A stretch of DNA of 64,000 nucleotides. Origin: Acuticoccus sediminis. GTDB taxonomy: Bacteria > Pseudomonadota > Alphaproteobacteria > Rhizobiales > Amorphaceae. The notes under the pieces were generated by a model that worked only from the letters and a program-made list of their open reading frames with translations, made no database searches and had not been told where the DNA came from. Position 1 is the stretch's first letter. Each line of letters begins with the position of its first letter. Of the stretch, positions 54,767-63,915 are shown one piece after another. The stretch is from the NCBI RefSeq assembly GCF_003258595.1, contig NZ_QHHQ01000004.1:703541-767540 (forward strand), in the 5' to 3' direction. A program made the position numbers and the translations under genes.

Positions 54767-55833
54767 ACGTCTTCGACTACGTCCGTCCCGCCACGGTCGC
54801 GGAGGCGGTCGCGGCGGCATCGGCCGGTGACGCGGCCTACCTCGCCGGCGGCACCAACCTCCTCGACCTCATGAAGACCGGCGCGAGCCGCCCCGCCCGC
54901 ATCATCGACATCACCCGCCTGCCGGGTCTCGACCGGATCGAGACGCTGGCCGACGGGTCGATCCGCATCGGCGCCCTCGTCCGGAACGCCGACCTCGCCC
55001 GCAACCCCGACTTCGCGCACGCCGCGCCCGCCGTGGCCGAGGCGCTGCTCGCCGGCGCGTCGGCCCAGCTCCGCAACGCCGCGACTGTGGGCGGCAACCT
55101 CCTGCAGCGGACCCGCTGCGCCTACTTTGCCGACCCCCACAGCGCCTGCAACCGCCGCAAGCCCGGCACCGGCTGCGACGCCGCGGGCGGCGACACGCGC
55201 GGCGCGGCCATCCTCGGCTGGAGCCGCGCCTGCATCGCCACTCACCCGTCCGACTTCTGCGTGCCGCTCGTCGCGCTCGACGCGGTGGTGGAGATCGAGG
55301 GGCCCGCCGGCCCGCGCGAGGTGGCGCTCGAGGACTTCCACAACCTCCCCGGCGACACCCCCTCCGAGGAGACCCAGCTCGGCGACGGCGAACTCATCAC
55401 CGCGGTGCGCCTTCCCGCCGAGGCCCTCTCGTTCCGGGCCAACGCCCGGTACCTGAAGCTGCGCGAGCGCACGTCCTACGCCTTCGCCCTCGTCTCGGCC
55501 GCGGCGGCGCTGCGCCTCGACGGTGACACGGTGACCGACGCCCGCCTCGCGCTCGGCTCGGTCGCCGCCAAGCCGTGGCGCGCGCGGCATGCCGAACAGG
55601 TGCTCGTCGGCGCACCGGCGACGGCCGAGCGGTTCCGCCGCGCCGCCGAGGCCGCCCTCGAGGGGGCGACGCCGTCCGGCGACAACGGCGACAAGATCGA
55701 GCTCGCGATCCGCGTCGCGACCCGCGCCCTCACGCTCGCCGCCGCGGGCACGCCGGAGCGCATGCCGGCGCTGCCCGGGTCCGTCTTCGCGCCCGTCGCG
55801 GCCCACGCCAACGGAGGCACAGTCCATGGCTGA
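54763..55833 (+). CDS. Molybdenum oxidoreductase FAD-binding subunit with extra [4Fe-4S] cysteines (PaoB-like)
   Basis: This 356-residue flavin subunit has FAD contacts in LAGGTNLLDLMKTG (~28-41) and AATVGGNLLQRTRC. Between residues 119 and 157 four cysteines (Cys119, Cys129, Cys138, Cys157, in RTRCAYFADPHSACNRR and GTGCDAAGG) match the extra [4Fe-4S]-bearing insertion of PaoB/YagS-type subunits. This separates it from ordinary xanthine dehydrogenase. It overlaps the upstream gene by four bases and the downstream gene by eight. Confidence 0.92.
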   Translation: MNVFDYVRPATVAEAVAAASAGDAAYLAGGTNLLDLMKTGASRPARIIDITRLPGLDRIETLADGSIRIGALVRNADLARNPDFAHAAPAVAEALLAGASAQLRNAATVGGNLLQRTRCAYFADPHSACNRRKPGTGCDAAGGDTRGAAILGWSRACIATHPSDFCVPLVALDAVVEIEGPAGPREVALEDFHNLPGDTPSEETQLGDGELITAVRLPAEALSFRANARYLKLRERTSYAFALVSAAAALRLDGDTVTDARLALGSVAAKPWRARHAEQVLVGAPATAERFRRAAEAALEGATPSGDNGDKIELAIRVATRALTLAAAGTPERMPALPGSVFAPVAAHANGGTVHG

Positions 55834-58078
55834 GACCCTCGAATTCCCGACCGGCCACGTGCGCCTCGGCTCCAGCGCCGGCCAGCCGATCACCCGCCGT
55901 GACGGGCACCTCAAGGTCACGGGCGCGGCCCCATACGCGGCGGACAACCGGCCGGACGGCCTGCTCCACGCCGTCTACGCCGTCAGCACGGTGGCGCGCG
56001 GCCGCGTCACCGAGCTCGACGTCGCGGCGGCCGAGGCACACCCCGGCGTCGTCGCCGTCTATACGCCCGCGAACCGGCCGGCGCTGATGCGCGATCCGGA
56101 CGAGAAGGTGCACATGTTCTCCTGGCGCATGGAGGCGCTGCAGGACGACACCGTGCGCTACGCCGGCCAGCCGATCGCCCTCGTCATCGCCGAGACGTTC
56201 GAGGCGGCGACGGAGGGGGCGCGCCTGCTCGCGCCGAGCTACGCGTCCGAGCCCGCGCGCATCGGCTTCGACCGCGGCGTGAGCTACGAGCCGGAGGCCG
56301 TCGGCGTCGGCGCCCCGCCGCGCCTCGAGAAGGGAGACGTCGCCGCCGGCCGCGCCGCCGCCGCCCGCACCGTCGAGGCGACCTACGTGACGCCGCACCA
56401 GTACCACAACGCGATGGAGCCGCACGCCATCGTCGCGGAGTGGGACGGCGACCACCTGACGATCGACGTGCCCAACCAGGCCATCGACATCGCACGCGGC
56501 GACTTCGCGTCCTTCTTCGGCATCCCGGCCGAGAACGTCCTCCTGCGCAGCCCCTTCATCGGCGGCGGCTTCGGCTCGAAGGCGATCCTCAACGGGCCGC
56601 AGGTCCTGTGCATCCTCGCCGCGCGCGAGCTGCAGCGCCCGGTGAAGCTCGTCATGCGGCGCGACCAGATGTTCGGCCCCGTCGGCCATCGCGGCGCGAC
56701 GCGCCAGCACCTCAGCCTCAGCATGGACGCCGAGGGCCGCCTCACCGCCCTCGAGCACCACGCCGAGTCGACCACCAGCAGCTTCGACGACTTCCTCGAG
56801 CCCGCCGCCAACGCGTCGCAGAACCTCTACGCGACGCCGGCGCTGCTGACGCGCCACACCGGCATCCGCGTCGACACCGGCACGCCCGGTCCGGTACGCG
56901 CGCCGGGCGAGGCGAGCGGGTCCGCCGCGCTCGAATGCGCGATGGACGAGGCGGCCGAGGCGTGCGGCCTCGACCCGCTGGAGTTCCGCCTGCGCAACTA
57001 CGCCGAGACGGACCCGGCGACGGGCCGCCCCTTCTCATCCAAGGCGTTGCGGCAGTGCTACGCGGAGGGCGCCAAGCGCTTCGGCTGGGCCGGCCGGCCG
57101 CTGGCCCCGCGGCAGATGCGCGACGACGCCGGCTTCCTCGTCGGCTGGGGCATGGGCACGGCGATGTTCCCCTGCCCGATGTTCCAGGCCGACGCACGCG
57201 CGGTGCTGCGCGACGACGGCACCGCCGTGGTCTCGCTCTCGGCCGTCGAGATGGGCCAGGGGGCGCTGACCTCCATCGCCCAGATCGCCGCCGACGGGCT
57301 CGGCCTGGAGGCCGACAAGGTGGAATTCCGCGCCGGTTCCTCCGACCTTCCGAGCGGCGGCATCGCCGGCGGTTCGGGCCATACTGCGACCGCGGGCAGC
57401 GCGGTCTTCGCCGCGGGCAGCGACGCGATCCGCCAGCTGTCGGAGATCGCCACGCAGGATCCGGCCTCGCCCCTCTTCGGCGCCGGCAATGCCGGTGTGG
57501 TCGGCCGGGGCGGCCGCCTCCACCGCGCCGACGACGAGAGCCGGTCGGAGAGCTACGCCGCGATCCTGTCGCGCGCCGGGCGCCCCCACATCGAGGGCAA
57601 CGGCACCGGGGCGCGCAACCAGACGGACGCGGACGAGTACGCCATGTTCACCCACGGCGCGGTGTTCGCCGAGGTGAAGGTGGACCCGGACCTCTACCAG
57701 ATCCGCGTCAGCCGTCTCGTCGGCGCGTTCGCGGCCGGGCGGATCATCAACCCGCGCCTCGCCAGGAGCCAGCTCACGGGCGGCATGATCTGGGGCCTCT
57801 CCTTCGCGCTCCACGAGGAGGCGTTCCACGACCCGCGTACGGGACGGCCGATGAACGGCGACCTCGCCGGGTACCACGTCCCGGTGAACGCCGACGCACC
57901 GTCGGTGGAGGCGCTGCTGATCGACGAGGAGGACCGCCACGTCAACGCTCTCGGCGTGAAGGGCGTCGGCGAGGTGGGCATCACCGGCTCGGTGGGGGCG
58001 ATCGCCAACGCGATCTGGCACGCGACGGGCGTGCGCGTCCGCCGCTTCCCGATCCATATCGCCGACATCCTCGGCTGA
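55826..58078 (+). CDS. Molybdenum oxidoreductase catalytic subunit (PaoC-like)
   Basis: This 750-residue molybdopterin-binding subunit carries the conserved glutamate Glu716 in GVKGVGEVGITGS, which is the base in hydroxylation. It also carries the glycine-rich FIGGGFGSKAIL and SAVEMGQGALTSIAQI regions that bind cofactor. The PaoC relationship of the middle subunit suggests oxidation of aldehydes, often aromatic, though the substrate is not proven. A GGAGG site precedes the ATG. A dedicated XdhC/PaoD maturation gene is not seen next to it. Confidence 0.93.
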   Translation: MAETLEFPTGHVRLGSSAGQPITRRDGHLKVTGAAPYAADNRPDGLLHAVYAVSTVARGRVTELDVAAAEAHPGVVAVYTPANRPALMRDPDEKVHMFSWRMEALQDDTVRYAGQPIALVIAETFEAATEGARLLAPSYASEPARIGFDRGVSYEPEAVGVGAPPRLEKGDVAAGRAAAARTVEATYVTPHQYHNAMEPHAIVAEWDGDHLTIDVPNQAIDIARGDFASFFGIPAENVLLRSPFIGGGFGSKAILNGPQVLCILAARELQRPVKLVMRRDQMFGPVGHRGATRQHLSLSMDAEGRLTALEHHAESTTSSFDDFLEPAANASQNLYATPALLTRHTGIRVDTGTPGPVRAPGEASGSAALECAMDEAAEACGLDPLEFRLRNYAETDPATGRPFSSKALRQCYAEGAKRFGWAGRPLAPRQMRDDAGFLVGWGMGTAMFPCPMFQADARAVLRDDGTAVVSLSAVEMGQGALTSIAQIAADGLGLEADKVEFRAGSSDLPSGGIAGGSGHTATAGSAVFAAGSDAIRQLSEIATQDPASPLFGAGNAGVVGRGGRLHRADDESRSESYAAILSRAGRPHIEGNGTGARNQTDADEYAMFTHGAVFAEVKVDPDLYQIRVSRLVGAFAAGRIINPRLARSQLTGGMIWGLSFALHEEAFHDPRTGRPMNGDLAGYHVPVNADAPSVEALLIDEEDRHVNALGVKGVGEVGITGSVGAIANAIWHATGVRVRRFPIHIADILG

Positions 58079-58086
58079 CCCGGTCC

Positions 58087-58118
58087 GGGCCGGCCCGCTC
58101 CCCGAGGCGGGCCGGCCC
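58087..58118 (+). terminator. Strong hairpin terminator after the molybdenum oxidoreductase operon
   Basis: GGGCCGGCCCGC and GCGGGCCGGCCC form a perfect 12-bp stem with an 8-base loop, followed by ACACATTTTCG, nine bases after the stop codon. Confidence 0.75.
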
Positions 58119-58741
58119 ACACATTTTCGTAGGGCGCCCCCGACACGTTTAGGGGAACCCCTCCTCGAGAAGTTGCCTATCCTCCCGGCGACGATGTCGG
58201 CCGCCGCCGCGCCCGATCCGTCGGGCCCGGCCCACCCGTGCCCGGCCCACCCGGCCCGGCGATCGCCTCCGGTGAGCCGTATCTCCCGGCAGGGCCCCGC
58301 CTGACAGACGGATTGCGCACGCTCCGACGGAATTCGTGTGCGCGCCCTGTGCCGCCGGTCCTCCTCGGCGGTCCGGCCCGTCTCGATGGCGGGGGACCGC
58401 CTGAGCGGCACACGGCCGCGACGACGACCGTCGTTCTGCCACCCTCTCCGCCCTGGAGGTCCACCCGCCTCCGCGACGGCCCCGGGCCGCGCCGCGTTGT
58501 CGCGGAGCGCGGGCGAGACCACCCGCAATCCGGCACTTCGTCCCTCCGACACCCCGCAAAACGCGCCGCCGCCGCCCGGTCCGTCGTCGCGCCCGGCCCG
58601 CGAAAGGTCGCGGCAACGGCCGGAACGCCTCGGGCCATTGAACGTTGCATGGCATGATGATATCGATAACATGACACACAACAGGGGGGTTCCCTGCCCG
58701 GCGTCCGGCCGTGCATGGCTCCCGAGAACAGGAGGAAACCC
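58119..58741. other. 623-bp intergenic region before the TRAP operon
   Basis: Very GC-rich; the open frames on either strand (for example 58238-58657 plus or 58149-58766 minus) show only Arg/Pro/Gly-rich low-complexity and no motif, so I call no gene. The 3' end turns AT-rich and holds the palindrome at 58657-58672, and the AGGAGG ribosome binding site of dctP lies near 58730-58735. The rest I cannot explain. Confidence 0.55.
58657..58672. promoter_or_regulatory. LacI-type operator upstream of the TRAP operon
   Basis: ATGATATCGATAACAT is a palindrome with a central CG and one mismatched pair, the form bound by LacI/GalR regulators. It lies 70 bases before the dctP start. A near copy at 62906-62921 lies beside the lacI-family gene, so that regulator probably binds both. 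Confidence 0.65.
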
Positions 58742-59728
58742 GTGTTCCGATCCATGCTCGCCGCATGCGTCCTCGTCACCGCCATCGCCCCGGGCGTCAC
58801 ACCCGCCCGCGCCGAGACCGTGGCCCTCGCCACCTCCGTGCCCGACACCGGCACCAACAAGCTCTTCGTCGACACCTTCATCGAGGAGCTGAAGAAAAGC
58901 GCCCCCGACCTCGAGGTCGAGCGCTTCATGGACAGCCAGCTCGGCAACGAGCGCGAGCTCATCGACCTCATCAAACTCGGCGAGATCGAGTTCTTCATCG
59001 GGTCGATCCACTCCGCCCAATACTACCCCGAGCTCGACGCCACCGCCGTGCCCTACCTCTTTGGAAACTGGGCGGAAGTGAAGGCCTTCCTCGACGGCCC
59101 GATCGGCGAGCGCATGAGCGAGGCGCTGCAGCAGCGCGGCAACGCCGTCCCCCTCGCCTACTACTACCAGGGCGCCCGTTGGGCGACGACGCAGGGCCGC
59201 CCCTTCCGCACCGTGGCGGACCTCAAGGGCCTCAAGATGCGCATGTCCGAGATCCCGCTGTGGATCGACATCTGGTCCGGCCTCGGCGCGACCATCGCGC
59301 CGATGCCCTCCAACGAGGTCTTCTCCGCCATGCAGACCGGCGTCATCGACGCGCAGGAGAACATGCTCGCCAACATCTACGGCCGGCAGATCCACACGGT
59401 CTCGGACTACCTCATCAACACCCAGCACCTGCAGAGCTACATGACCCTGATGGTCAACAAGGACTTCTGGGACGGGCTCGGCGAGGATGAGCAGAGCGCC
59501 GTCAAGGCGGCCGCCGTGAAGGCCGGCGAGGTCACCGACGCCGCCGCCGAGGAGGTCGTCAAGGAGATCGTATCCGACATTGCCGCCACCGGCGTCGAGG
59601 TCGTCGAGGTCGATCCCTCGTTCCGCAAGGACGCGATGCCGGTCGTCGAGAAGGCCGCCCAGAGCCTCCTGGCGGACGGGGTCTGGGAGGCGGCCGTGGC
59701 CGCCGGCTCGAACGGCTCGGCCGACTGA
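58742..59728 (+). CDS. TRAP transporter substrate-binding protein (DctP family)
   Basis: This 328-residue periplasmic solute receptor starts at GTG, preceded by AGGAGG at 6 bases. A signal peptide (first ~24 residues, ARA-ET) is followed by the DctP fold with LVQ-like DSQLGNERELIDLIKLGEIEF, the RTVADLKGLKMRMSEIPLWIDIWSGLGATIAPMP segment and the VIDAQENMLANIYG region. The Arg in KMRM is the usual carboxylate-binding Arg, so a carboxylic acid is the likely ligand. It is the first gene of a dctPQM set. Confidence 0.93.
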   Translation: MFRSMLAACVLVTAIAPGVTPARAETVALATSVPDTGTNKLFVDTFIEELKKSAPDLEVERFMDSQLGNERELIDLIKLGEIEFFIGSIHSAQYYPELDATAVPYLFGNWAEVKAFLDGPIGERMSEALQQRGNAVPLAYYYQGARWATTQGRPFRTVADLKGLKMRMSEIPLWIDIWSGLGATIAPMPSNEVFSAMQTGVIDAQENMLANIYGRQIHTVSDYLINTQHLQSYMTLMVNKDFWDGLGEDEQSAVKAAAVKAGEVTDAAAEEVVKEIVSDIAATGVEVVEVDPSFRKDAMPVVEKAAQSLLADGVWEAAVAAGSNGSAD

Positions 59729-59731
59729 CCG

Positions 59732-60235
59732 ATGGGTCTGGTGATGAAACGTCTCGCGAGGGCCTCCCTGGCCCTCGCCGCGGTGAGTTTCGCGTGCTTC
59801 ATCGTGATGATTCTCGCTCAGGTGAGCTACCGGTACGTCGGCGTTTCCATGGTCTTCAGTGAGGAGGCCGCCCGCCTCTTCAACGTCTACGCCGTCTTCT
59901 TCGGACTGGTCTATGTCGTCTACGCAAGCGGCGACGTGCGCATCAACCTGATCGACGCCTTCTTCGACAGTCGCCCCCGGCTCGCCGTGGCCCTCTCCCT
60001 CGTCTACACCGTGCTGGCGATCATCTTCATGGCCATCCTGTGCGTCGGCTCCTGGCGGCTGATGAACTCCAACTGGAGCTGGCCGCTGCCCTCCATCAGC
60101 TTCCTCAGCAAGGGGCACGTCTACCTCGCCCCGTTCATCGGCTCCGTGCTGTCCCTCATCATCCTCGTCGGACGCGTCATCGAAACGCTCCGTCTGCGCC
60201 AACCGGTTTTCCCGCTGACGGAGGACGTGGAATGA
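59732..60235 (+). CDS. TRAP transporter small permease (DctQ family)
   Basis: This 167-residue protein has four membrane helices (about 10-32, 48-66, 86-106, 128-150). The DctQ segment VSYRYVGVSMVFSEEAARLFNVYAVFFGL is typical. It starts three bases after dctP and overlaps dctM by four bases. Confidence 0.9.
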   Translation: MGLVMKRLARASLALAAVSFACFIVMILAQVSYRYVGVSMVFSEEAARLFNVYAVFFGLVYVVYASGDVRINLIDAFFDSRPRLAVALSLVYTVLAIIFMAILCVGSWRLMNSNWSWPLPSISFLSKGHVYLAPFIGSVLSLIILVGRVIETLRLRQPVFPLTEDVE

Positions 60236-61521
60236 TCGCCGCCGTATTTCTCCTCGTCGGCCTCGTCGTCCTGCTGCTGCTCGGCGTCTCGGCCGGCCTC
60301 GGCATCGGCACGGCGAGCGTCGCCTACTTCGGCTTCACGCGCGGGTTCGACAGCCTGCCGTTCGAGGTGATCACGCAGCGTCTGGTCGGCACCATCGACT
60401 CCTTCACGCTGCTGGCGATCCCCCTCTTCCTCTTCGTCGGCCACATGATGAACGAGTCCGGTTCGGCCTCGCAGCTCTTCCGCTTCGCCAACTCGCTGGT
60501 CGGGCACTGGCGCGGGGGCCTGGCGCAGGTGAACGTCCTCGCCTCCATGCTCTTCGCCGGCATGTCCGGCTCCGGCACCGCCGACGCGGCCGGCCTCGGC
60601 GCGATGGAAATCAAGGCGATGCGCGAGGCACGCTACGACGACCGCACCACCATCGGCGTGACGGTCGGCAGCGCGCTCATCGGGCCGATCATCCCGCCGT
60701 CGATCGCCGGCATCCTCTACGCCGTCCTCGCCGGGGTCTCCCCCGCCGACGTGCTGCTCGCCGGCGTCATCCCCGGCATCCTGATGGCCGTCAGCATGAT
60801 GGCGCTGGTCTTCTTCCTCGCCCGCCGGCGCAACCTCCCGCGCGAGACGTTCCCCGGCTGGTGCAGCCTCGCCCGGGACCTGCGCAGCGCCTTCCTGGCC
60901 CTGATGACCCCGGTGATCCTGATCGGCGGCATCATCAGCGGCCTGTTCACGGCGACCGAATCGGCCGCGGTGGCGGCGCTCTGGGCCGTCCTAATCTCGG
61001 TGTTCGCCTACGGCGGACTGTCGTTCAGGCGGTTCGTCAAGGTGCTGCAGCGCTCGGCCTTCGATTCGGCGATCATCATGTTCATCCTCGCCTGCTCGGG
61101 CCTTCTGGGGTGGATCCTGACGCGCGCGCAGCTTCCCCAGGCCATCGCCGAGGGCATCGCCAGCATCACCACGAGCCCGATGCTGACGATGCTCATCATC
61201 ATCGTCTTCGCCCTGGTGGTGGGCTGCTTCATGGCCGTCGCGGTGGCGATAAACATCCTGACGCCGATCCTCGTGCCGATCGTGGTCGGCCTCGGCATCG
61301 ACCCGGTGCACTTCGGCATCGTCTTCATCATGGCGCTGGTCATCGGCGAGGCGACGCCGCCGTTCGGCATGGTGCTCTTCGTCATCACCCGCGTCGCTGC
61401 GGTGCCGTTCGACTTCGTGGTGCGCTCGGCGTGGCCCTTCCTTGCCGCCATCGGGGTCGTCGTGCTCCTGGTCTGGCAGATCCCGCAGCTCGCCCTTTGG
61501 GTGCCGAACCTCGTCCGCTGA
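60232..61521 (+). CDS. TRAP transporter large permease (DctM family)
   Basis: This 429-residue, sodium-coupled permease has about 12 helices. Family segments include AIPLFLFVGHMMNESG, LFAGMSGSGTADAAGLG, GPIIPPSIAGILYAVLAGVSPADVLLAGVIPG, and GEATPPFGMVLFVI near the C terminus. It works with the DctP and DctQ proteins for high-affinity uptake of an organic acid. A terminator follows. Confidence 0.94.
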   Translation: MIAAVFLLVGLVVLLLLGVSAGLGIGTASVAYFGFTRGFDSLPFEVITQRLVGTIDSFTLLAIPLFLFVGHMMNESGSASQLFRFANSLVGHWRGGLAQVNVLASMLFAGMSGSGTADAAGLGAMEIKAMREARYDDRTTIGVTVGSALIGPIIPPSIAGILYAVLAGVSPADVLLAGVIPGILMAVSMMALVFFLARRRNLPRETFPGWCSLARDLRSAFLALMTPVILIGGIISGLFTATESAAVAALWAVLISVFAYGGLSFRRFVKVLQRSAFDSAIIMFILACSGLLGWILTRAQLPQAIAEGIASITTSPMLTMLIIIVFALVVGCFMAVAVAINILTPILVPIVVGLGIDPVHFGIVFIMALVIGEATPPFGMVLFVITRVAAVPFDFVVRSAWPFLAAIGVVVLLVWQIPQLALWVPNLVR

Positions 61522-61545
61522 GACGGACGCGGCGCACGCACCCGA

Positions 61546-61577
61546 GACCCGCCGGTCCTCCCACCGGCGGGTCTTTT
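61546..61577. terminator. Terminator between dctM and lacI-family gene
   Basis: GACCCGCCGGT and ACCGGCGGGTC form a perfect 11-bp stem around CCTCCC, followed by TTTTC, 25 bases after the dctM stop. Confidence 0.85.
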
Positions 61578-61628
61578 CATGTCCGGACCCCCGCGGCCCG
61601 TGCCGCGAGGATCGCGCAAGGACAGGGG

Positions 61629-62798
61629 TCAGTCGCTCTCGCGCTCGATGATGCGGAAACCGAGGTCGACGACCGCCGAGCCTTCCGACCGCCCCGTCAC
61701 CCGGTCGATCAGGATGTTGGCGGCGCTGCGGCCGATCTCGTAGCGCGGGAAGCGCAGCGAGGTCAGCGACGGGGTGACGTGCTCCTGCAACTCGTTGTCG
61801 TCCGAGCCGACGATGGCGATCTCGCCCGGCACGTCGATCCCCCAGCGGCTCGCCGCAAGAATCGCCCCCGTCGCGAGGACGTCGCCGGTGAGGAACACCG
61901 CCTCGGTCTCCGGCGCGCGCTCGCGGATCGTGCGGAGCGCGTTGCCGCCGCCCGCAAGGCCCGGCGGCGCCTCGAGGACGACGTCGGGGTTCACCTCGAG
62001 GCCGGCCTCGGCCATCGCCGCCTCGAAGCCGGCGCGCCGCTCGGCCGCGCGGTCGTTCTCTTTCAGAGGCAGGCTCACGAAGCCGATCCGCCTGTAGCCG
62101 CGGGCGATCAGCCGGCGCGTCATCGCCCGAGCCGCCTCGATGTTGGAGAAGCCGACGCAGGTGTCGATCGGCGTCGAGGTCAGGTTTCCGGTCTCCACGC
62201 ACGGCACCCCGGCCACCTTGATCATCTGCCGCGTGCGCGGTGTGTGGCGGACGTTGTGCAGCACCAGCCCGCAGACGCGCTGGCTGAGGAAGGCCGCCAC
62301 CGCCGCCTCCTCCCCCTTCAGCGTGTAGCCGGAGTTGGCGACGAGGAGGTCGTAGTCCGGCCTCAGGATGTCGGCGACCCCCTGAATCGTCTCCGCGAAC
62401 AGGGAGTTGCGCAAGCTCGGCACCACCAGTCCGACGATGTTGGAGCGGCTGGAGGAGAGGTTCCCCGCCATCCGGTTCGGCAGGTATCCGACGGTGCGGA
62501 TCGCCTCCTCGATCCGGCGCAGCGTCTCGGGCGTGACGATCCGCGGATTGCGCAGCGCGCGGGAGACCGTCATCGCCGAAACGCCGGCAAGCTCGGCGAC
62601 ATCGGCCATGCGGGCCCCGCGGCGCGCGGTCTCGGGCGCCGCCGGATCCGCGCCGTCCTCAGGCTCTGCGCCGGGCTCGATGCCGCCCGAATCACCGGTC
62701 GCGGCGTCATGGCGCGGGGCCTCCGGGGCGCCCGCCGCACGACGGCGTCGCGGCCGCGTCGCGTCGGATGATCCCGGGACCATCTTCTTTCTTGCCAT
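61629..62798 (-). CDS. LacI-family transcriptional regulator
   Basis: This 389-residue repressor has a LacI HTH with MADVAELAGVSAMTVSRALRNP (~residues 64-85) and hinge LPNRMAGNLSSSRSNIVGLVVPSL. A periplasmic-binding-protein-like ligand domain follows to the C terminus. The chosen ATG, with AAAGGA upstream, gives an unusual disordered ~60-residue extension before the HTH; Met64 would give a normal LacI length but lacks a ribosome binding site. It is divergent from the lyase gene, convergent with the TRAP operon, and its likely operators lie at 58657 and 62906. Confidence 0.9.
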   Translation of the reverse strand: MARKKMVPGSSDATRPRRRRAAGAPEAPRHDAATGDSGGIEPGAEPEDGADPAAPETARRGARMADVAELAGVSAMTVSRALRNPRIVTPETLRRIEEAIRTVGYLPNRMAGNLSSSRSNIVGLVVPSLRNSLFAETIQGVADILRPDYDLLVANSGYTLKGEEAAVAAFLSQRVCGLVLHNVRHTPRTRQMIKVAGVPCVETGNLTSTPIDTCVGFSNIEAARAMTRRLIARGYRRIGFVSLPLKENDRAAERRAGFEAAMAEAGLEVNPDVVLEAPPGLAGGGNALRTIRERAPETEAVFLTGDVLATGAILAASRWGIDVPGEIAIVGSDDNELQEHVTPSLTSLRFPRYEIGRSAANILIDRVTGRSEGSAVVDLGFRIIERESD

Positions 62799-62905
62799 TG
62801 CGTCCTTTCCGGGCGGTTCGCCTGCGACACGGATTATGCAGCGCCAGTCCGAAAACCGCATCCCCGCAGGTCCGAGCCTCTTGCTCGCGCCGCTGGACCG
62901 AGTGT

Positions 62906-62921
62906 ATGTTTGCGATAACAT
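62906..62921. promoter_or_regulatory. LacI-type operator between lacI-family gene and lyase gene
   Basis: ATGTTTGCGATAACAT is an imperfect palindrome with a central CG; its right half GATAACAT is identical to that of the site at 58657. It lies between the divergent regulator and lyase genes, so it may control both. Confidence 0.62.
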
Positions 62922-62997
62922 AAGACGTCCGGAAGCGCGACGCCAACGCGCCGGCCAGCCCCGTCCTGAGCCGCCGGTCCCACCCCAAGGAGCATCC

Positions 62998-63876
62998 ATG
63001 TCCCGATCAGCCCGTTTCCGCGAGCTCCTGAAGTCTCCCCCGTTCGTCTGCATGGGCGCGCACGACGCCGTCAGCGCCAAGCTCGCGGAGCAGGCCGGCG
63101 CGAAGGCCCTCTACGTCAGCGGGTTCGCCGCCACCGCCGTGATCGCCGGACAGCCCGACTTCGGCGTCCTCACCCAGACCGAGATGTACGAGCACATCCG
63201 CCGCATCTGCCGCGTCACAAACCTCCCCGTCTTCGCCGATGCCGACACCGGCTACGGCGGGATCATGGACGCCCAGCGCACCATGCGGCTGTGGGAGGAG
63301 GCCGGCGCCTCCGTCCTGCACCTGGAAGACCAGAAGATGCCGAAGAAGTGCGGCCACTTCGCCGGCAAGGAGCTCGTCTCCATCGAGGAGATGTGCCAGA
63401 AGCTCAAGGCGATGAAGGACGCCCGCCGCGACCCCGACTTCTTCATCGTCGCCCGCACCGACGCCATCGCCGTCGACGGCATCGAGGCCGCCATCGAGCG
63501 CCTCACCGCCTACGCCGGCACCGGGATCGACGGCCTCTACGCCGACGCGCCGGAGAGCATCGAGCACCTCAAGATGCTGTCCGGCCGGCTGAAGCCTCTG
63601 GGCCTCCCGCTCCTCTTCAACATGGCCCGCTCCGGCAAGTCGCCGTACCTGTCGCTGCAGGAGGTCTACGAGCTCGGCTTCGACTACGCGCTCTGCCCGA
63701 TCGAGCCGCTCTTTGCGATGCACAAGGCCGTCAAGGAGATGATGGAGACCTTCATGCGCGAGGGCCAGTCCACCAACGCCGTCGCCGACCGCCTCACCCC
63801 GTTCGACGAGTTCAACGAGTTCGCCGGACTGAAGGAGGTCATCGAGACCGAGCAGCGCTACGCGACGGCCGACTGA
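62998..63876 (+). CDS. Isocitrate lyase / PEP mutase superfamily lyase
   Basis: This 292-residue TIM-barrel enzyme has magnesium ligands in FADADTGYGG (Asp81, Asp83). The catalytic cysteine loop is KKCGH (Lys116-His120), which marks a lyase such as 2-methylisocitrate or dimethylmalate lyase, not a PEP mutase. Also present is the ARTDAIAVDGIEAAIERLTAY stretch. AAGGAG precedes the ATG at five bases. It is downstream of a LacI-type operator and followed by a hydroxyacid dehydrogenase gene. A role in cleaving an imported or derived 2-hydroxy di- or tricarboxylate is inferred; exact substrate unknown. Confidence 0.88.
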   Translation: MSRSARFRELLKSPPFVCMGAHDAVSAKLAEQAGAKALYVSGFAATAVIAGQPDFGVLTQTEMYEHIRRICRVTNLPVFADADTGYGGIMDAQRTMRLWEEAGASVLHLEDQKMPKKCGHFAGKELVSIEEMCQKLKAMKDARRDPDFFIVARTDAIAVDGIEAAIERLTAYAGTGIDGLYADAPESIEHLKMLSGRLKPLGLPLLFNMARSGKSPYLSLQEVYELGFDYALCPIEPLFAMHKAVKEMMETFMREGQSTNAVADRLTPFDEFNEFAGLKEVIETEQRYATAD

Positions 63877-63915
63877 CGGGCCATGGCGTATTCCGACCCG
63901 CCCGGAGGCTCCGGC

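Noticed and set aside
58149..58766. Open frames on both strands in the gap before the TRAP operon
   Set aside because: Arg/Pro/Gly-rich low-complexity translation, no start context, no motif; likely chance frames.
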